This document shows, in pieces, positions 16,762 to 26,196 of a stretch of DNA of 64,000 nucleotides (position 1 is its first letter; every line of letters starts with the position of its first letter). This DNA comes from Sphingomonas sp. MA1305. GTDB lineage: Bacteria; Pseudomonadota; Alphaproteobacteria; Sphingomonadales; Sphingomonadaceae. The notes below the pieces were generated by a model that saw only the letters and a program-made list of their open reading frames with translations, was not told where the DNA came from and ran no database searches. Location of the stretch: assembly GCF_016107325.1 (NCBI RefSeq), contig NZ_RCVT01000001.1, positions 186,001 to 250,000 of the forward strand. The letters run 5' to 3'. A program made the position numbers and the translations under genes.

Positions 16762-17610
16762 TCAAGCGGCTCCCATCGCTTTTGGGGTGGACCGGTCGGC
16801 GCCCCATTCCGACCAGCTGCCATCATAGATCGGCATGTCGCGGCCGAGCAGATGCGCGCCGAAGGCGAGCACCGCGGCGGTGATCCCGGACCCGCAGGTC
16901 GCGACCATGGGTCGGTCGAGATCGACGCCGGCGTCCTCGAAGGCGCGGCGCAGCGCCTCGCCCTGCTTCCACGTGCCGTCGGCGTTGAACAGCTGCCCCT
17001 GCGGCAGATTCTTCGAACCGGGAATGTGCCCGGCATGGGTCGCGGGGCGCGGATCCGGCTCCTCGCCGGTGAAGCGCGCGGCGGAGCGGGCATCGACCAC
17101 CTGCTCGGCGCCGCTGTCGACGTTTGCCTTCATCTGGTCGAGCGTGCGCACCGGCTTGCTGTCCGCCCAGACGGTGAAGTGGCGATGGCGCTGTGTCTCC
17201 TTGCCGGTGGCGACCTCGCGCCCCTCCGCTTGCCATTTGGCGATGCCGCCGTCGAGGATCGCGACGTCGTGCGCGCCGAAGGTGCGCAACATCCACCACG
17301 CCCGCGCTGCCGTATGGTGCGGCGAATTGTCGTAGAGGACGATGCGGCTGCCATCGCCCAGCCCCAGGCTCTGCATGCGGCTGGCGAACTTTTCCGCGCT
17401 CGGCAGCATCATCGGCAGGTCGCTGTCGGTGTCGCGCAGCTCGCCGAGGTTCATGAACACGGCGCCGGGGATGTGCGCGGCCTCATATTCCGCCGCCGCG
17501 TCACGCGGCGCTTCTCCGGGAAAATTGGCGAAATAGGTCGCGTCGACGATGCGAAGGTCGCTCGCCCCCATTTCGTCGGCCAGCCATTGCGTGGTCACCA
17601 GCGCGTCCAT
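16762..17610 (-). CDS. sseA: 3-mercaptopyruvate sulfurtransferase (rhodanese pair)
   Basis: Transfers sulfur from 3-mercaptopyruvate to an acceptor; about 282 residues. I favour the ATG at 17610 (MDALVTTQWLA), which has GGAGAG just upstream, over the ATG 15 bases earlier. Seen: an inactive N-terminal rhodanese domain (LVTTQWLADEMG, ARAWWMLRTFGAHDVAILDGG) and a C-terminal domain with the catalytic loop ATCGSGITAA. CGSG-V/I-T is the mercaptopyruvate-type loop, as opposed to thiosulfate rhodanese. The adjacent lyase gene makes this a small sulfur amino-acid operon. Confidence 0.92.
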   Translation of the reverse strand: MDALVTTQWLADEMGASDLRIVDATYFANFPGEAPRDAAAEYEAAHIPGAVFMNLGELRDTDSDLPMMLPSAEKFASRMQSLGLGDGSRIVLYDNSPHHTAARAWWMLRTFGAHDVAILDGGIAKWQAEGREVATGKETQRHRHFTVWADSKPVRTLDQMKANVDSGAEQVVDARSAARFTGEEPDPRPATHAGHIPGSKNLPQGQLFNADGTWKQGEALRRAFEDAGVDLDRPMVATCGSGITAAVLAFGAHLLGRDMPIYDGSWSEWGADRSTPKAMGAA

Positions 17611-17666
17611 TGCTCTCTCCATCATCAGCGTCGGGCAAAACGCCTGGGGAGGAGGCCCGCACGATG

Positions 17667-19211
17667 CTAGTAACCCGCGTCGCCGCTCGCGTCGAGAGTG
17701 GTCAGAATGCGTGCGGCCTGTTCGCGCGTCGCCGCGCGTGCCGTGTCTGACATGCGGTGCCAGGTGCGATACGGCATCCGCATGCGCGGATTGTCGCCGA
17801 GCCTGTCCTCGTGCCGGGCGATGAAATCCCAGTAGAGCGCGTTGAACGGGCAGGCATTCTCACCGACGCGTTGTTTGACGTCATAGCGGCAATGACCGCA
17901 GTAATCCGACATGCGGTCGATATAGGCACCTGAAGAGACATAGGGTTTGGTGCCGACCAGGCCGCCGTCGCCGAACTGGCTCATACCCAGCGTATTGGGC
18001 AGCTCGACCCATTCATAGGCGTCGAGATAGACCTCCAGATACCAGCGGTGCACCGCCGCTGGATCGGCGCCGATCAGCAAGGCGAAGTTGCCGGTCACCA
18101 TCAGTCGCTGGATATGGTGGGCATGCGCGGTGGCCAGCGTCTGGCCGATTGCTTCCTTCAGGCAGTGCATGTCCGTGTCGCCGGTCCAGTACCAGCCGGG
18201 GAGGGCGCGCCGATGGTCGAGGAAGTTGCGCTCGACATAGTCCGGCCCCTCGCGCCAATAGATGCCGCGCATGAATTCGCGCCAGCCGATGATCTGGCGG
18301 ATATAGCCCTCGACCGCGTTGAGCGGCGCCCGGCCCGCGCGATATTCCGCCTCTGCGCGGCGGCACAGATCGAGCGGATCGAGCAGGCCGGAATTGATGT
18401 AGGGCGACAGAATCGAATGCCACAAATGGCGTTCGCCGGTTAGCATCGCGTCCTCGTAATCGCCGAAGCCGGCGAGCGCCTGGACGAAGAAATGGTCCGC
18501 CTGCGCCTGCGCATCGGCCGCCGTGACGCCCCAGGCGAAGCCATCCAAATGGCCGGGATGATTGCCGAAGCGGCGCGCGACCAGATCGATCACCTCGCGC
18601 GTCACGGCGTCGGGCGCGAATGCCAGCGCCTTCGGCACGAACAGCCCACCGGACGCCGGCTTGCGATTGTCCTTGTCGAAATTCCAGCGTTCGCCGACCG
18701 GCTTGCCGCCGTCCATCAGCAGCCCGGTCCTGCGGCGCATTTCGCGATAGAAATATTCCATCGTGAGCTGGCTGCGCCCGTCGGCCCAGTGGTCGAATTC
18801 GGCATGACTGCACAGGAAGCGGTCGTCCGCGCGGATGTCGACGGGCAGGCCGAACATCGTCTGCCAGCTGTCGAGCATCGCCGCGACCCGCCATTCGCCG
18901 GCCTCTGTAACGACGATGCGGTCGGGCTGGTGACGGGCGATCGCGCGGGCCAGTTCGCCAGTGAAGCTGCCGGCATTGTCAGGATCGTCGAGCCGGACAT
19001 AGTCGACGGTCCAACCGGCCTCGCGCAGCGCCTCGCCATGATGGCGCATCGCCGACAGGATATAGACGAGCTTCTGCTGGTGATGGCGGACATAGCCCGT
19101 CTCCTCCGCCACCTCGACCATCAGCACGACCGTGTCGGCTGGATCGGCGTCGCGCAGCGACGACAGGGTGGGCGTCAATTGGTCGCCGAGCACCGGCACC
19201 AGCGTTTTCAT
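17667..19211 (-). CDS. cryptochrome/photolyase of the iron-sulfur (FeS-BCP/CryPro) class
   Basis: Flavoprotein of 514 residues. Seen: an N-terminal Rossmann domain ([16 protein letters not shown]), [12 protein letters not shown], and a C-terminal FAD domain with [62 protein letters not shown] and [14 protein letters not shown]. These blocks, and the cysteines in YCGHC and NACPF, are hallmarks of the bacterial group whose members (for example PhrB) are (6-4) photolyases with a [4Fe-4S] cluster. Likely role: light-driven repair of UV (6-4) lesions. A photoreceptor role as in CryB of Rhodobacter is possible. It is divergent from queF with only 29 bases between starts. Confidence 0.92.
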   Translation of the reverse strand: MKTLVPVLGDQLTPTLSSLRDADPADTVVLMVEVAEETGYVRHHQQKLVYILSAMRHHGEALREAGWTVDYVRLDDPDNAGSFTGELARAIARHQPDRIVVTEAGEWRVAAMLDSWQTMFGLPVDIRADDRFLCSHAEFDHWADGRSQLTMEYFYREMRRRTGLLMDGGKPVGERWNFDKDNRKPASGGLFVPKALAFAPDAVTREVIDLVARRFGNHPGHLDGFAWGVTAADAQAQADHFFVQALAGFGDYEDAMLTGERHLWHSILSPYINSGLLDPLDLCRRAEAEYRAGRAPLNAVEGYIRQIIGWREFMRGIYWREGPDYVERNFLDHRRALPGWYWTGDTDMHCLKEAIGQTLATAHAHHIQRLMVTGNFALLIGADPAAVHRWYLEVYLDAYEWVELPNTLGMSQFGDGGLVGTKPYVSSGAYIDRMSDYCGHCRYDVKQRVGENACPFNALYWDFIARHEDRLGDNPRMRMPYRTWHRMSDTARAATREQAARILTTLDASGDAGY

Positions 19212-19240
19212 CGCGCCACGAAGCTCCTACATGCGCGGCC

Positions 19241-19687
19241 ATGACCCCAAAGCATCTTGGCCAGACGAGCCACCTGCCCGCCTCTCCGGAAGAGGCTATC
19301 CTGGATTATGTTCCGAATCCGCGCGTCGGGACGCTCTATGCGGTGCGGTTCGTGGCGCCCGAATTCACCTCGCTGTGCCCGGTCACCGGCCAGCCGGACT
19401 TCGCGCATCTGGTGATCGACTATGCGCCCGGCCACACGATCGTCGAATCCAAGTCGCTCAAGCTGTTCCTCGGCGCGTTCCGCAACCATGCCGCCTTTCA
19501 CGAGGATTGCACCGTCGGCATCGGCCAGCGCCTTTTCGACGAGATGAAACCGACGTGGCTGCGTATCGGCGGATATTGGTATCCGCGCGGCGGCATCCCG
19601 ATCGACGTCTTCTGGCAGAGCGGTGCGCCGCCAGCAGGTCTTTGGCTACCCGACCAAGGTGTTGCGCCCTATCGTGGAAGGGGTTGA
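19241..19687 (+). CDS. queF: NADPH-dependent 7-cyano-7-deazaguanine reductase
   Basis: Reduces preQ0 to preQ1 in queuosine tRNA modification; 148 residues, the short single-domain form. Seen: Cys46 in [12 protein letters not shown] (thioimide-forming nucleophile) with Asp53, and [15 protein letters not shown] at 69-83, the QueF signature for NADPH binding, then HEDCTV. I see no room upstream for a preQ1 riboswitch: the 29-base gap to the divergent photolyase start holds only the ribosome-binding site. Other que genes are not in the window. Confidence 0.94.
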   Translation: MTPKHLGQTSHLPASPEEAILDYVPNPRVGTLYAVRFVAPEFTSLCPVTGQPDFAHLVIDYAPGHTIVESKSLKLFLGAFRNHAAFHEDCTVGIGQRLFDEMKPTWLRIGGYWYPRGGIPIDVFWQSGAPPAGLWLPDQGVAPYRGRG

Positions 19688-19728
19688 TTTAACTAGGTAA
19701 AGTCCATTTTCCGCAGTGCAGCGCGAAT

Positions 19729-19771
19729 GCAACCTTTTTGGCCTCTCACGTGTTCATCCAATCGCAAGGTT
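19729..19771. other. inverted repeat between queF and the GT4 gene
   Basis: CAACCTT at 19729-19735 and AAGGTTG at 19765-19771 form a seven-base inverted repeat 29 bases apart. It could be part of a weak terminator for queF or an operator for the downstream gene. Its role is not resolved. Confidence 0.3.
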
Positions 19772-19813
19772 GTGGCTAACGCGTAGCGGCCTTGCTTCAG
19801 CGAAGGGTAGGGC

Positions 19814-22084
19814 ATGGCGACGACGGCGGCGATCGGCAGTATCAAACATCTGGCGATGATCGGAAACTTCCTGCCGCGTCAGTGTGGGTTGGCGACGTTT
19901 ACCACCGATGTCTGGCAGGCGATGCGGGACCGCTTTCCGGATGTGAAGGTCGATGTCTATGCGATGGACGATCACCCCGGTCGTTATGCCTATCCGCCGG
20001 CGGTGACCGGGACGATCCCGCAGCATGAGCTGGCCGCTTATCTGGATGCGGCCCGGAAGATCGAGGCCAGCGGCGCTCAGGCGATCTGGGTCCAGCACGA
20101 ATACGGCATCTACGGTGGTCCGGCGGGCGAGCATCTGCTCGCGCTGCTCGATCGCACGACCCTGCCGGTGATCGCGACCCTGCACACCGTCCTCGAGAAG
20201 CCCAACGCCGACGAACGCCGCGTGATGGAAGGCCTGTTACGCCGCTGTGCCAAGGTCATCGTGATGGCCGAGCGCGGCAATGAGATCCTCCGCCGTGTCT
20301 ATGGCGCCAATCCGCGCCAGATCGCGATGATCCCGCACGGCGTGCCGGATCGCGAATATGTGGATCCGGCGATGTTGAAGCCGCGCTTCGGCTGGGAAGG
20401 GCGCGAGGTTGTGCTGACCTTCGGCCTGCTCGCCCCGAACAAGGGGATCGAGACGATCATCGAGGCGCTGCCGGCGGTCGTCTCCAAGCATCCCGATCTG
20501 CTGTACGTCGTGCTCGGCGCGACGCATCCCAATCTGGTTGCGCATGAGGGCGAGGCCTATCGCGACCGGCTGAAGGCCCTCGCCGCTGAGCTGGGCGTCA
20601 GCGACAATGTCGCGTTCATCGATGGCTTCGTCGAGCATGACGAACTGATCGACTATCTGCAGGCGGCTGACATCTATGCGACGCCCTATTTGAACCCCGC
20701 TCAGATCACGAGCGGCACGCTGTCCTATGCGGTCGGCGTCGGCAAGGCGGTGATCTCCACCCCCTATGTGCACGCCACCGAGATCCTGGCCGATGGTCAT
20801 GGCGTGCTGGTCGACTTCCGTGACGTCGCCGCCTTTGGTCGCGAAATCGAACGGCTGCTCGCCAACGGCCGCGACCGCACCCGGCTGGCGCAGCGCGCCT
20901 ATGCACGTGGCCGGACGATGATCTGGCCGCGTCTCGCCGAAGCGAGTCTTGCTCAGACGGAAGCGGCGGTGGCCGCCCACCCTAGGCGGCTAGCGCAGCA
21001 GCAGCCGAAGGTCAGGCCGCTCGTCCCCAATTTCGCCGCGGTGGAGCGGATGAGCGATGCCACCGGCATGCTGCAGCACTCGATCTATTCGGTGCCTGAT
21101 CGCCGCCATGGCTATTGCATCGACGACAATGCCCGGGCGTTGATGCTGATGAGCGCGATTGAGGACATGGATCCGGTGATGCGCGACAAATGGACGACGA
21201 TCTATGCATCGTTCATCCAATATGCGTGGAATCCGGAGGCGCGGCGCTTCCGCAACTTCATGAACTTCGACCGGACTTGGTGCGAGGACGTCGGCTCCGA
21301 GGATTCGAACGGTCGTACCGTTTGGGCATTGGGTGTCACTGCACGCGACGCCCACGATCCCAAGCATCGCGACTGGGCCAAGGCGATGTTCGACGCCACC
21401 GCCAGCCTGGCGCTCGACCTCGGGTCGCTGCGCGCGCAATCGTTCGCGATGCTCGGTGCGGCGGCGATGCTGGAGGCGTCACCGGGTCACGAGCTGGCGC
21501 GCACCATTCTGGAGCGCTTCCCCGACGACCAGCTCGCCTTGCTGGAGGAAACGCGTCGTCCGGAATGGGAATGGTTCGAAATCGTCCTCGCCTATGACAA
21601 CGCACGCCTTCCTCAAGGGCTGATCTGCGCCGGGCAGGCGTTGGGCCGCCCGGAGCTTGTCGCACGCGGGATCGAGACGCTGGAATGGATCGTCGCCAAA
21701 CAGACGTCGCCGGAAGGGCGCTTCCGCGCCGTCGGCACCGAAAGCTTCCATCGTCCCTATGCCGAACCGCTCCAGTTCGACCAGCAGCCGCTGGAGGCGC
21801 AGGCGACGGTCGATGCGTGTGTGACGGCCTATGAGGCAACCGGTGATACGCGCTGGATTGCCGAGGCGGAGCGCGCCTACGCCTGGTATCTCGGCCAGAA
21901 CGACCTCGACCTGCCGCTGGCGACCACTGCGGACGGTGGCTGTTTCGACGGGCTGATGCCGACCGGGCTCAATCGCAATCAGGGCGCTGAGTCGATTTTG
22001 GCCCTGCAACTGGCCAATTGCGCGATTTCTACCCTTTCAAAGAAGGCCCAAGGCGTGGCAGGGACCGGGCGCGTCGTCGCGTGA
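19814..22084 (+). CDS. GT4 glycosyltransferase with a C-terminal alpha-helical toroid-like domain
   Basis: A long protein of 756 residues. The N-terminal 380 or so residues are a GT-B glycosyltransferase: GNFLPRQCGLATFTTDVW, VWVQHEYGIYGG, IPHGVPD, LTFGLLAPNKGIETIIEALP (sugar-nucleotide-binding block) and TPYLNPAQITSGTLSYAVGVGKAVISTPY. After a basic/Gln linker near 390-405, the second half (from about 410) has repeated helical hairpins with CIDDNARALML, GRTVWALGV, EWEWFEIVLAYDNARLPQGLI and GLNRNQGAESILALQLAN. These resemble alpha/alpha-toroid glycosidases or lyases. The fusion suggests one protein both adds and trims or senses a sugar. It is followed at 46 bases by a GH130 gene, so a mannose-containing glycan is a reasonable guess. 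The substrate is unproven. Confidence 0.85.
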   Translation: MATTAAIGSIKHLAMIGNFLPRQCGLATFTTDVWQAMRDRFPDVKVDVYAMDDHPGRYAYPPAVTGTIPQHELAAYLDAARKIEASGAQAIWVQHEYGIYGGPAGEHLLALLDRTTLPVIATLHTVLEKPNADERRVMEGLLRRCAKVIVMAERGNEILRRVYGANPRQIAMIPHGVPDREYVDPAMLKPRFGWEGREVVLTFGLLAPNKGIETIIEALPAVVSKHPDLLYVVLGATHPNLVAHEGEAYRDRLKALAAELGVSDNVAFIDGFVEHDELIDYLQAADIYATPYLNPAQITSGTLSYAVGVGKAVISTPYVHATEILADGHGVLVDFRDVAAFGREIERLLANGRDRTRLAQRAYARGRTMIWPRLAEASLAQTEAAVAAHPRRLAQQQPKVRPLVPNFAAVERMSDATGMLQHSIYSVPDRRHGYCIDDNARALMLMSAIEDMDPVMRDKWTTIYASFIQYAWNPEARRFRNFMNFDRTWCEDVGSEDSNGRTVWALGVTARDAHDPKHRDWAKAMFDATASLALDLGSLRAQSFAMLGAAAMLEASPGHELARTILERFPDDQLALLEETRRPEWEWFEIVLAYDNARLPQGLICAGQALGRPELVARGIETLEWIVAKQTSPEGRFRAVGTESFHRPYAEPLQFDQQPLEAQATVDACVTAYEATGDTRWIAEAERAYAWYLGQNDLDLPLATTADGGCFDGLMPTGLNRNQGAESILALQLANCAISTLSKKAQGVAGTGRVVA

Positions 22085-22130
22085 GCTTCGCGTGACGGCA
22101 GCGTAAACGACCGACGAGGCTGCTACCCGC

Positions 22131-23414
22131 ATGGATTTGTTCAACCACGACCTGCGGCTGCATGCCGACCCGTCGCGCGTTGTCGTGCGACCCTTCCATA
22201 TCGCCTGGGGCGGGAAGGGTGGTGCGCCCAACCGGACCGAGCGACTGGTCGGTGAGGTGTTGAAGATGTCGCCGCAGCAGGCGCGCGACGAGCTGGAAGA
22301 AGTCCTCAAGGACTTTGAGGCGCGGCACTGGCAGACCCGGCGTGTCTTCATGACCCGCTACGACGAGATTGCCGAACTGCTCGGCCTCGACGGCAGCGAG
22401 ATCGGTGACGAGAAGCGCCAGCTGATCGGCGCCTATTTCTGCCACGAATATAGCTATGCCGCCGCGGCGCTGATGAACCCCAGCGCGGTGCCGCATTTCG
22501 ACCAGTCGGGCATGCCGGCGGGATCGATGCGCATCCTGATGTCGCTGCGCTCGGTCGGTGAGGGGCATATCAGCTCGGTCGCCTTCCGCGAGGGGATCAT
22601 CACCGACGAGAACCAGCTGAAGCTGGCGCCCGAACCACCCTTCGCGACGGCGGCGGATTTGGCGGGTGCGGTCGAGGACGAAATGCCGGAAGGCCCGGTC
22701 ACCGTCTATCGCCACCGCGATTCGACGCTGTCGGGCACGGTGATCTTCCCGATCACCAGCGCCCAGTCGAAGGGGTTGGAGGATCTGCGCATCGTCCACT
22801 TCCGGCATGACGACGGCGACTATGAGTGGATCGGCACCTACACCGCCTACAATGGCTCGGTGATCCAATCGGAACTGATGCGCACGCGCGACTTCCGCGC
22901 GTTCGACCTGGTGCCGATGAGCGGCCCGGCGGCGCGTAACAAGGGCATGGCCCTGTTCCCGCGCAAGGTCGGCGGTCAGTATATGATGATCGGCCGCCAG
23001 GACGGCGAGAATCTGTTCCTGCTCAAATCCGATACGCTGGAACATTGGGACGAGGGCGAGAAGATCCTCACCCCCGTCTATCCGTGGGAGCTGGTGCAGA
23101 TCGGCAATTGCGGACCGCCCATCGAACTGGACGAGGGATGGCTGCTGCTGACCCACGGCGTCGGTGCGATGCGCAAATATTCGATCGGTGCGGTGCTGCT
23201 CGACAAGGACGATCCGTCGAAGGTGATCGGCCGGACGGTAGAGCCAATCCTCGCCGCGAAGGATCAGGACCGTGAGGGCTATGTGCCCAACGTCGTCTAT
23301 TCCTGCGGCGCGATCCGCCACGGCGACACGATCTTCCTGCCCTATGGCATCGCCGACAGCTCGGTCGGCTTTGCCTTCGTCAAGATCAAGGAGATGCTCG
23401 CCGCCATGGCGTGA
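22131..23414 (+). CDS. GH130-family glycoside phosphorylase/hydrolase
   Basis: Five-bladed beta-propeller enzyme of 427 residues, cytoplasmic. Seen: RVVVRPFHIAWG near the N terminus, RYDEIAELL, a run of propeller blocks (ISSVAFREGII, DLRIVHFRHDDGDYEWIGTYTAYNGS, FRAFDLVPMSGPAARNKGMALFPRKVGGQYMM), then NCGPPIELDEGWLLLTHGVG and YVPNVVYSCGAIRHGDTIFLPYGIADSSVGFA. These are GH130 signatures (beta-mannoside phosphorylases and beta-1,2-mannosidases). Inference: it degrades or remodels a mannoside made by the upstream GT4 protein. Whether it is a phosphorylase or a hydrolase needs phosphate-binding residue comparison. Confidence 0.88.
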   Translation: MDLFNHDLRLHADPSRVVVRPFHIAWGGKGGAPNRTERLVGEVLKMSPQQARDELEEVLKDFEARHWQTRRVFMTRYDEIAELLGLDGSEIGDEKRQLIGAYFCHEYSYAAAALMNPSAVPHFDQSGMPAGSMRILMSLRSVGEGHISSVAFREGIITDENQLKLAPEPPFATAADLAGAVEDEMPEGPVTVYRHRDSTLSGTVIFPITSAQSKGLEDLRIVHFRHDDGDYEWIGTYTAYNGSVIQSELMRTRDFRAFDLVPMSGPAARNKGMALFPRKVGGQYMMIGRQDGENLFLLKSDTLEHWDEGEKILTPVYPWELVQIGNCGPPIELDEGWLLLTHGVGAMRKYSIGAVLLDKDDPSKVIGRTVEPILAAKDQDREGYVPNVVYSCGAIRHGDTIFLPYGIADSSVGFAFVKIKEMLAAMA

Positions 23415-23462
23415 GGCGCCGCCCGCCGTTGGCCACGGTCAAAGAGCGGGCTTCGTCTGGGG

Positions 23463-23648
23463 CTATTCGGTGTCGCCCTTCGATCGCTTCGGCCGGTCGC
23501 CCTTGCGCACGCCCTCGACCTGCGACAGGCGCGTCAGCAGCAGCGGGATGTCGCCGGTAATATAGGTGTCGGTCGGCACATCGACCCCGGCGCGCAGCGT
23601 TTCGCCGACCTGCGCGACCCGCTCGCGTTGCTCTTTCGACGCACTCAC
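23463..23648 (-). CDS. small conserved-looking hypothetical protein
   Basis: A protein of 61 residues with balanced amino-acid composition, unlike the Arg/Ala-rich shadow frames around it: QRERVAQVGETLRAG, VPTDTYITGDIPLLLTRLSQVEG, then a basic tail. It lies alone between the convergent end of the GH130 gene and a poly-G tract. No function is recognised. It is probably real because all overlapping frames look non-coding, but the evidence is compositional only. Confidence 0.5.
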   Translation of the reverse strand: MSASKEQRERVAQVGETLRAGVDVPTDTYITGDIPLLLTRLSQVEGVRKGDRPKRSKGDTE

Positions 23649-23694
23649 GTCCGATCCTCATCCACGCATACAGCAAACCCGATGATCGCCTGCC

Positions 23695-23706
23695 GGGGGG
23701 GGGGGG
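23695..23706. repeat. homopolymer of 12 G residues
   Basis: Uninterrupted G12 between the OPT transporter end and the small gene starting at 23648. Such tracts slip during replication and are also prone to assembly error, so the exact length should not be trusted. Confidence 0.8.
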
Positions 23707-23790
23707 AGGCTGCGATCACCGGGTTCGCAGGGGATAACCGCCGTCCGGGCCGGGCGTTCCCGGCCCGATCAACGGCTGGTCGCAAAAAAC

Positions 23791-25758
23791 CTATTGGGCG
23801 GCCATGCGCCGGGTATAGCGGTACAGCGCCGCGATCAGCGCCAGAAATGCGATCGTCCCGCCGATCAGCGCGGGAGTCGCGAAGCCCGCGCCGACGATGG
23901 CGAGCGGCGCATCGGAATTGGTCAGGTAGACGATCACCGCGAAGGCGACGCCCCACAGGCTTTCGCCGACGATCATGCCGGTCGCGGTCAGCACGCCCAT
24001 CCGCTTCGCCCCCTCGACGTCCGGCCGGCCTTCCGCCCAGCGATCGTAGAAGAAGCCGATGATCGCACCGATCACCACGGGCAGCGTCACTGCCATCGGC
24101 AGATAGACGCCGAGGCCGATGCCGAGCGGCGGCAGCCGCAATTTGCCCATCCGGCCGAGCGCCTCGTCGAGGATGATGACACCCACGCCGACAAGGGCGC
24201 CGACGCCGATCATCGCCCAATTGAGATCGCCGCCCAGCACGCCCTTGGCCAATGCGGAGATCAGCGCCGCCTGTGGCGCAGCCAGCGCATTGGGGCCGGC
24301 ACCCGGTGCGCCCTGGAAGCCGAGCGTCGTCGCCAGCAGTTCGAGCACCGGCGGCACCACCAGGCTGCCGAAGATGACGCCGAAGATCAGCGCGACCTGC
24401 TGCTTCCACGGCGTCGCGCCGACCAGCTGCCCGGTCTTGAGGTCCTGCAGATTGTCGTTGGAGATGGTCGCGACGCCGAACACGATGCCGGTGACGATCA
24501 GCGCATAGGCGACCAGCGCCTGCGTCGTCTCCGGCGGCGTGCCGCGGCCGAACAGGCCGACCAGCATCAGCGAGGCGGCCAGCACGGAGAGGATGCCGAT
24601 CCCCGACACCGGGCTGTTCGATGCGCCGATCAGCCCCGCCATATAGCCGCAGACGGCGGCGATCACGAGGCCGAGCACCAGCACGAAGACCAGTGCTCCC
24701 GCGATCAAGGCGACGGCGGACGGAGCGAGCGGCCCGCCGGCGATCACCGACCACAATAGCGCCGCGATCGGTATCAGCACCGCGACGCTGACAATGGCGA
24801 CGATGCCGATCGGCAGATCGCGCTCGCCGAGTTCGAGCACCGCGCCGCTACGTTTCGCCTGGCTCGCGGCGATCGACGAGCGGATGCCTGCGGCGACCGG
24901 GCCGATGATCTTGAGCAGGGTCCAGATCGCCGCGACGCCGATCACGCCGGCACCTAGAAAGCGCACGTCCGTGCGGAACACGCCACCGGCCCAGGCTTCC
25001 AGTCCGACACCGGCCGCCGCCGGTGCGAGCGCGGTCAGATAGGGCAGCGCCACCCACCAGCCGATCACCACGCCGACAAGCATCGCCATGCCGACCGAGA
25101 TGCCGACGAGGTGGCCCGCACCGATCAGAGCGAAGGAAAGACCACCCGAAATGCCGGTCGCGCCCGCGCCGACGCGGAAGAAATGTGCCGCCTCGGCGAC
25201 CACCAGCTTGGTCTGGGTCAGCACCGCGAAGCCGGCGGACACCACGGCGTTGACGACGATCAGCTTGAGGCCACGGGCGCTTTCCGCCTCGCCGGCGCGG
25301 CTGCCCGCCCCGACCATCAGCACCTCCGCCGCGGCGCGCCCTTCCGGATAGGGCAGGTCGGTATCGACGACCAGCGCGCGGCGCAGCGGTACGGAGAACA
25401 TCACGCCGAGAATGCCGCCGGTCGCCGTGATGCCGGCGGTGAGCAGATAGGGGAAGCCGTTCCACCAGCCGATCATCACCAGACCGGGGAGCACGAAGAT
25501 GATCGCCGCCAGCGTTCCCGCCGCGGAGGCGACGGTCTGGACGATATTGTTCTCCAGGATCGTCGCGCCGGGAAGGTAGCGCAGGATCGCCATCGAGATC
25601 ACCGCTGCCGGGATCGAGGTGGCGAAGGTCAGGCCGACCTTGAGGCCAAGATAAACGTTGGCTGCGGTGAACAGCAGGGTGATCAGACCACCGAGCAGGA
25701 TGCCGCGGACGGTCAGTTCGGCAACGGGGGGCGGTGGCGCAGCGCGAAGGTCGGTCAT
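23791..25758 (-). CDS. OPT-family oligopeptide transporter
   Basis: Polytopic inner-membrane transporter of 655 residues, from MTDLRAAPPPP; the upstream extension is low-quality sequence. Seen: many hydrophobic segments beginning with VRGILLGGLITLLFTAANVYLGLKVGLTFATSIPAAV, whose NVYLGLKVGLT is the family N-terminal signature. Others include EGRAAAEVL, ATISNDNLQDLKTGQLVGATPWKQQ and a final VGAGFATPALIGGTIAFLALIAAL. OPT proteins move small peptides or metal-peptide and siderophore conjugates using the proton gradient. No other uptake gene is adjacent, so the substrate is open. Confidence 0.92.
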   Translation of the reverse strand: MTDLRAAPPPPVAELTVRGILLGGLITLLFTAANVYLGLKVGLTFATSIPAAVISMAILRYLPGATILENNIVQTVASAAGTLAAIIFVLPGLVMIGWWNGFPYLLTAGITATGGILGVMFSVPLRRALVVDTDLPYPEGRAAAEVLMVGAGSRAGEAESARGLKLIVVNAVVSAGFAVLTQTKLVVAEAAHFFRVGAGATGISGGLSFALIGAGHLVGISVGMAMLVGVVIGWWVALPYLTALAPAAAGVGLEAWAGGVFRTDVRFLGAGVIGVAAIWTLLKIIGPVAAGIRSSIAASQAKRSGAVLELGERDLPIGIVAIVSVAVLIPIAALLWSVIAGGPLAPSAVALIAGALVFVLVLGLVIAAVCGYMAGLIGASNSPVSGIGILSVLAASLMLVGLFGRGTPPETTQALVAYALIVTGIVFGVATISNDNLQDLKTGQLVGATPWKQQVALIFGVIFGSLVVPPVLELLATTLGFQGAPGAGPNALAAPQAALISALAKGVLGGDLNWAMIGVGALVGVGVIILDEALGRMGKLRLPPLGIGLGVYLPMAVTLPVVIGAIIGFFYDRWAEGRPDVEGAKRMGVLTATGMIVGESLWGVAFAVIVYLTNSDAPLAIVGAGFATPALIGGTIAFLALIAALYRYTRRMAAQ

Positions 25759-26196
25759 GGCGCGAGCGTGGCACAAAGCGTCGCGGCCCGACAAGGGCGG
25801 TGCCGCTTTTGCCGGGGGCGGCATTCGCGATGATCGCGATGCGACTGTCGTCGATGCGGAGAAGCGAGGGGCTTGGAGTGAGCGACATCGTCGTGTGCCT
25901 CACCGTCGTCGGGCGTCTGGATCCCTGCCCGCGCGGGGATGACAGCAGAGGCGGAGGGCGTCGTCTGCAACGGTTGGCGATCTGCGTTTGATCTAATTGC
26001 TAACGCCCTTGTCATCCCCGCTCAGGCGGGGATCCAGACGTGTAGCCGTTGTTGGGAGCCAGACCGTCACCGCTTCCGACCATCCCGCCGGCTAGCCATA
26101 ACAACCCTCGCCGGACGCGATTGGCTTGTGCGTGCAGCCGCGAAACAAGGTTGCGCTGGCTCGACATCCGGCATCACGATCCGCTAGGCGCGCGCC
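25759..26196. other. 438-base divergent intergenic region carrying repeats
   Basis: Lies between the OPT transporter and homoserine dehydrogenase starts. It contains the inverted repeat pair described at 25911-26041 and otherwise no gene that I can support. Confidence 0.5.
25911..26041. repeat. inverted pair of REP-like units (BIME-like)
   Basis: The left unit (CGTCTGGATCCCTGCC then CGCGGGGATGAC) and the right unit (GTCATCCCCGC then GGCGGGGATCCAGACG) are reverse complements of each other, separated by about 70 unique bases. Each unit also folds on itself. The outer CGTCTGGAT/ATCCAGACG word is shared with the 61066-61243 element. Confidence 0.7.

Noticed and set aside
15849..16883. Long plus-strand open frame (344 codons) opposite the lyase and sseA genes
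   Set aside because: Arg/His/Asp-rich composition with no domain blocks; it is the antisense shadow of two clearly recognisable minus-strand enzymes.
19212..19240. preQ1 riboswitch ahead of queF
   Set aside because: Only 29 bases separate the divergent starts; there is no space for an aptamer and no recognisable fold.
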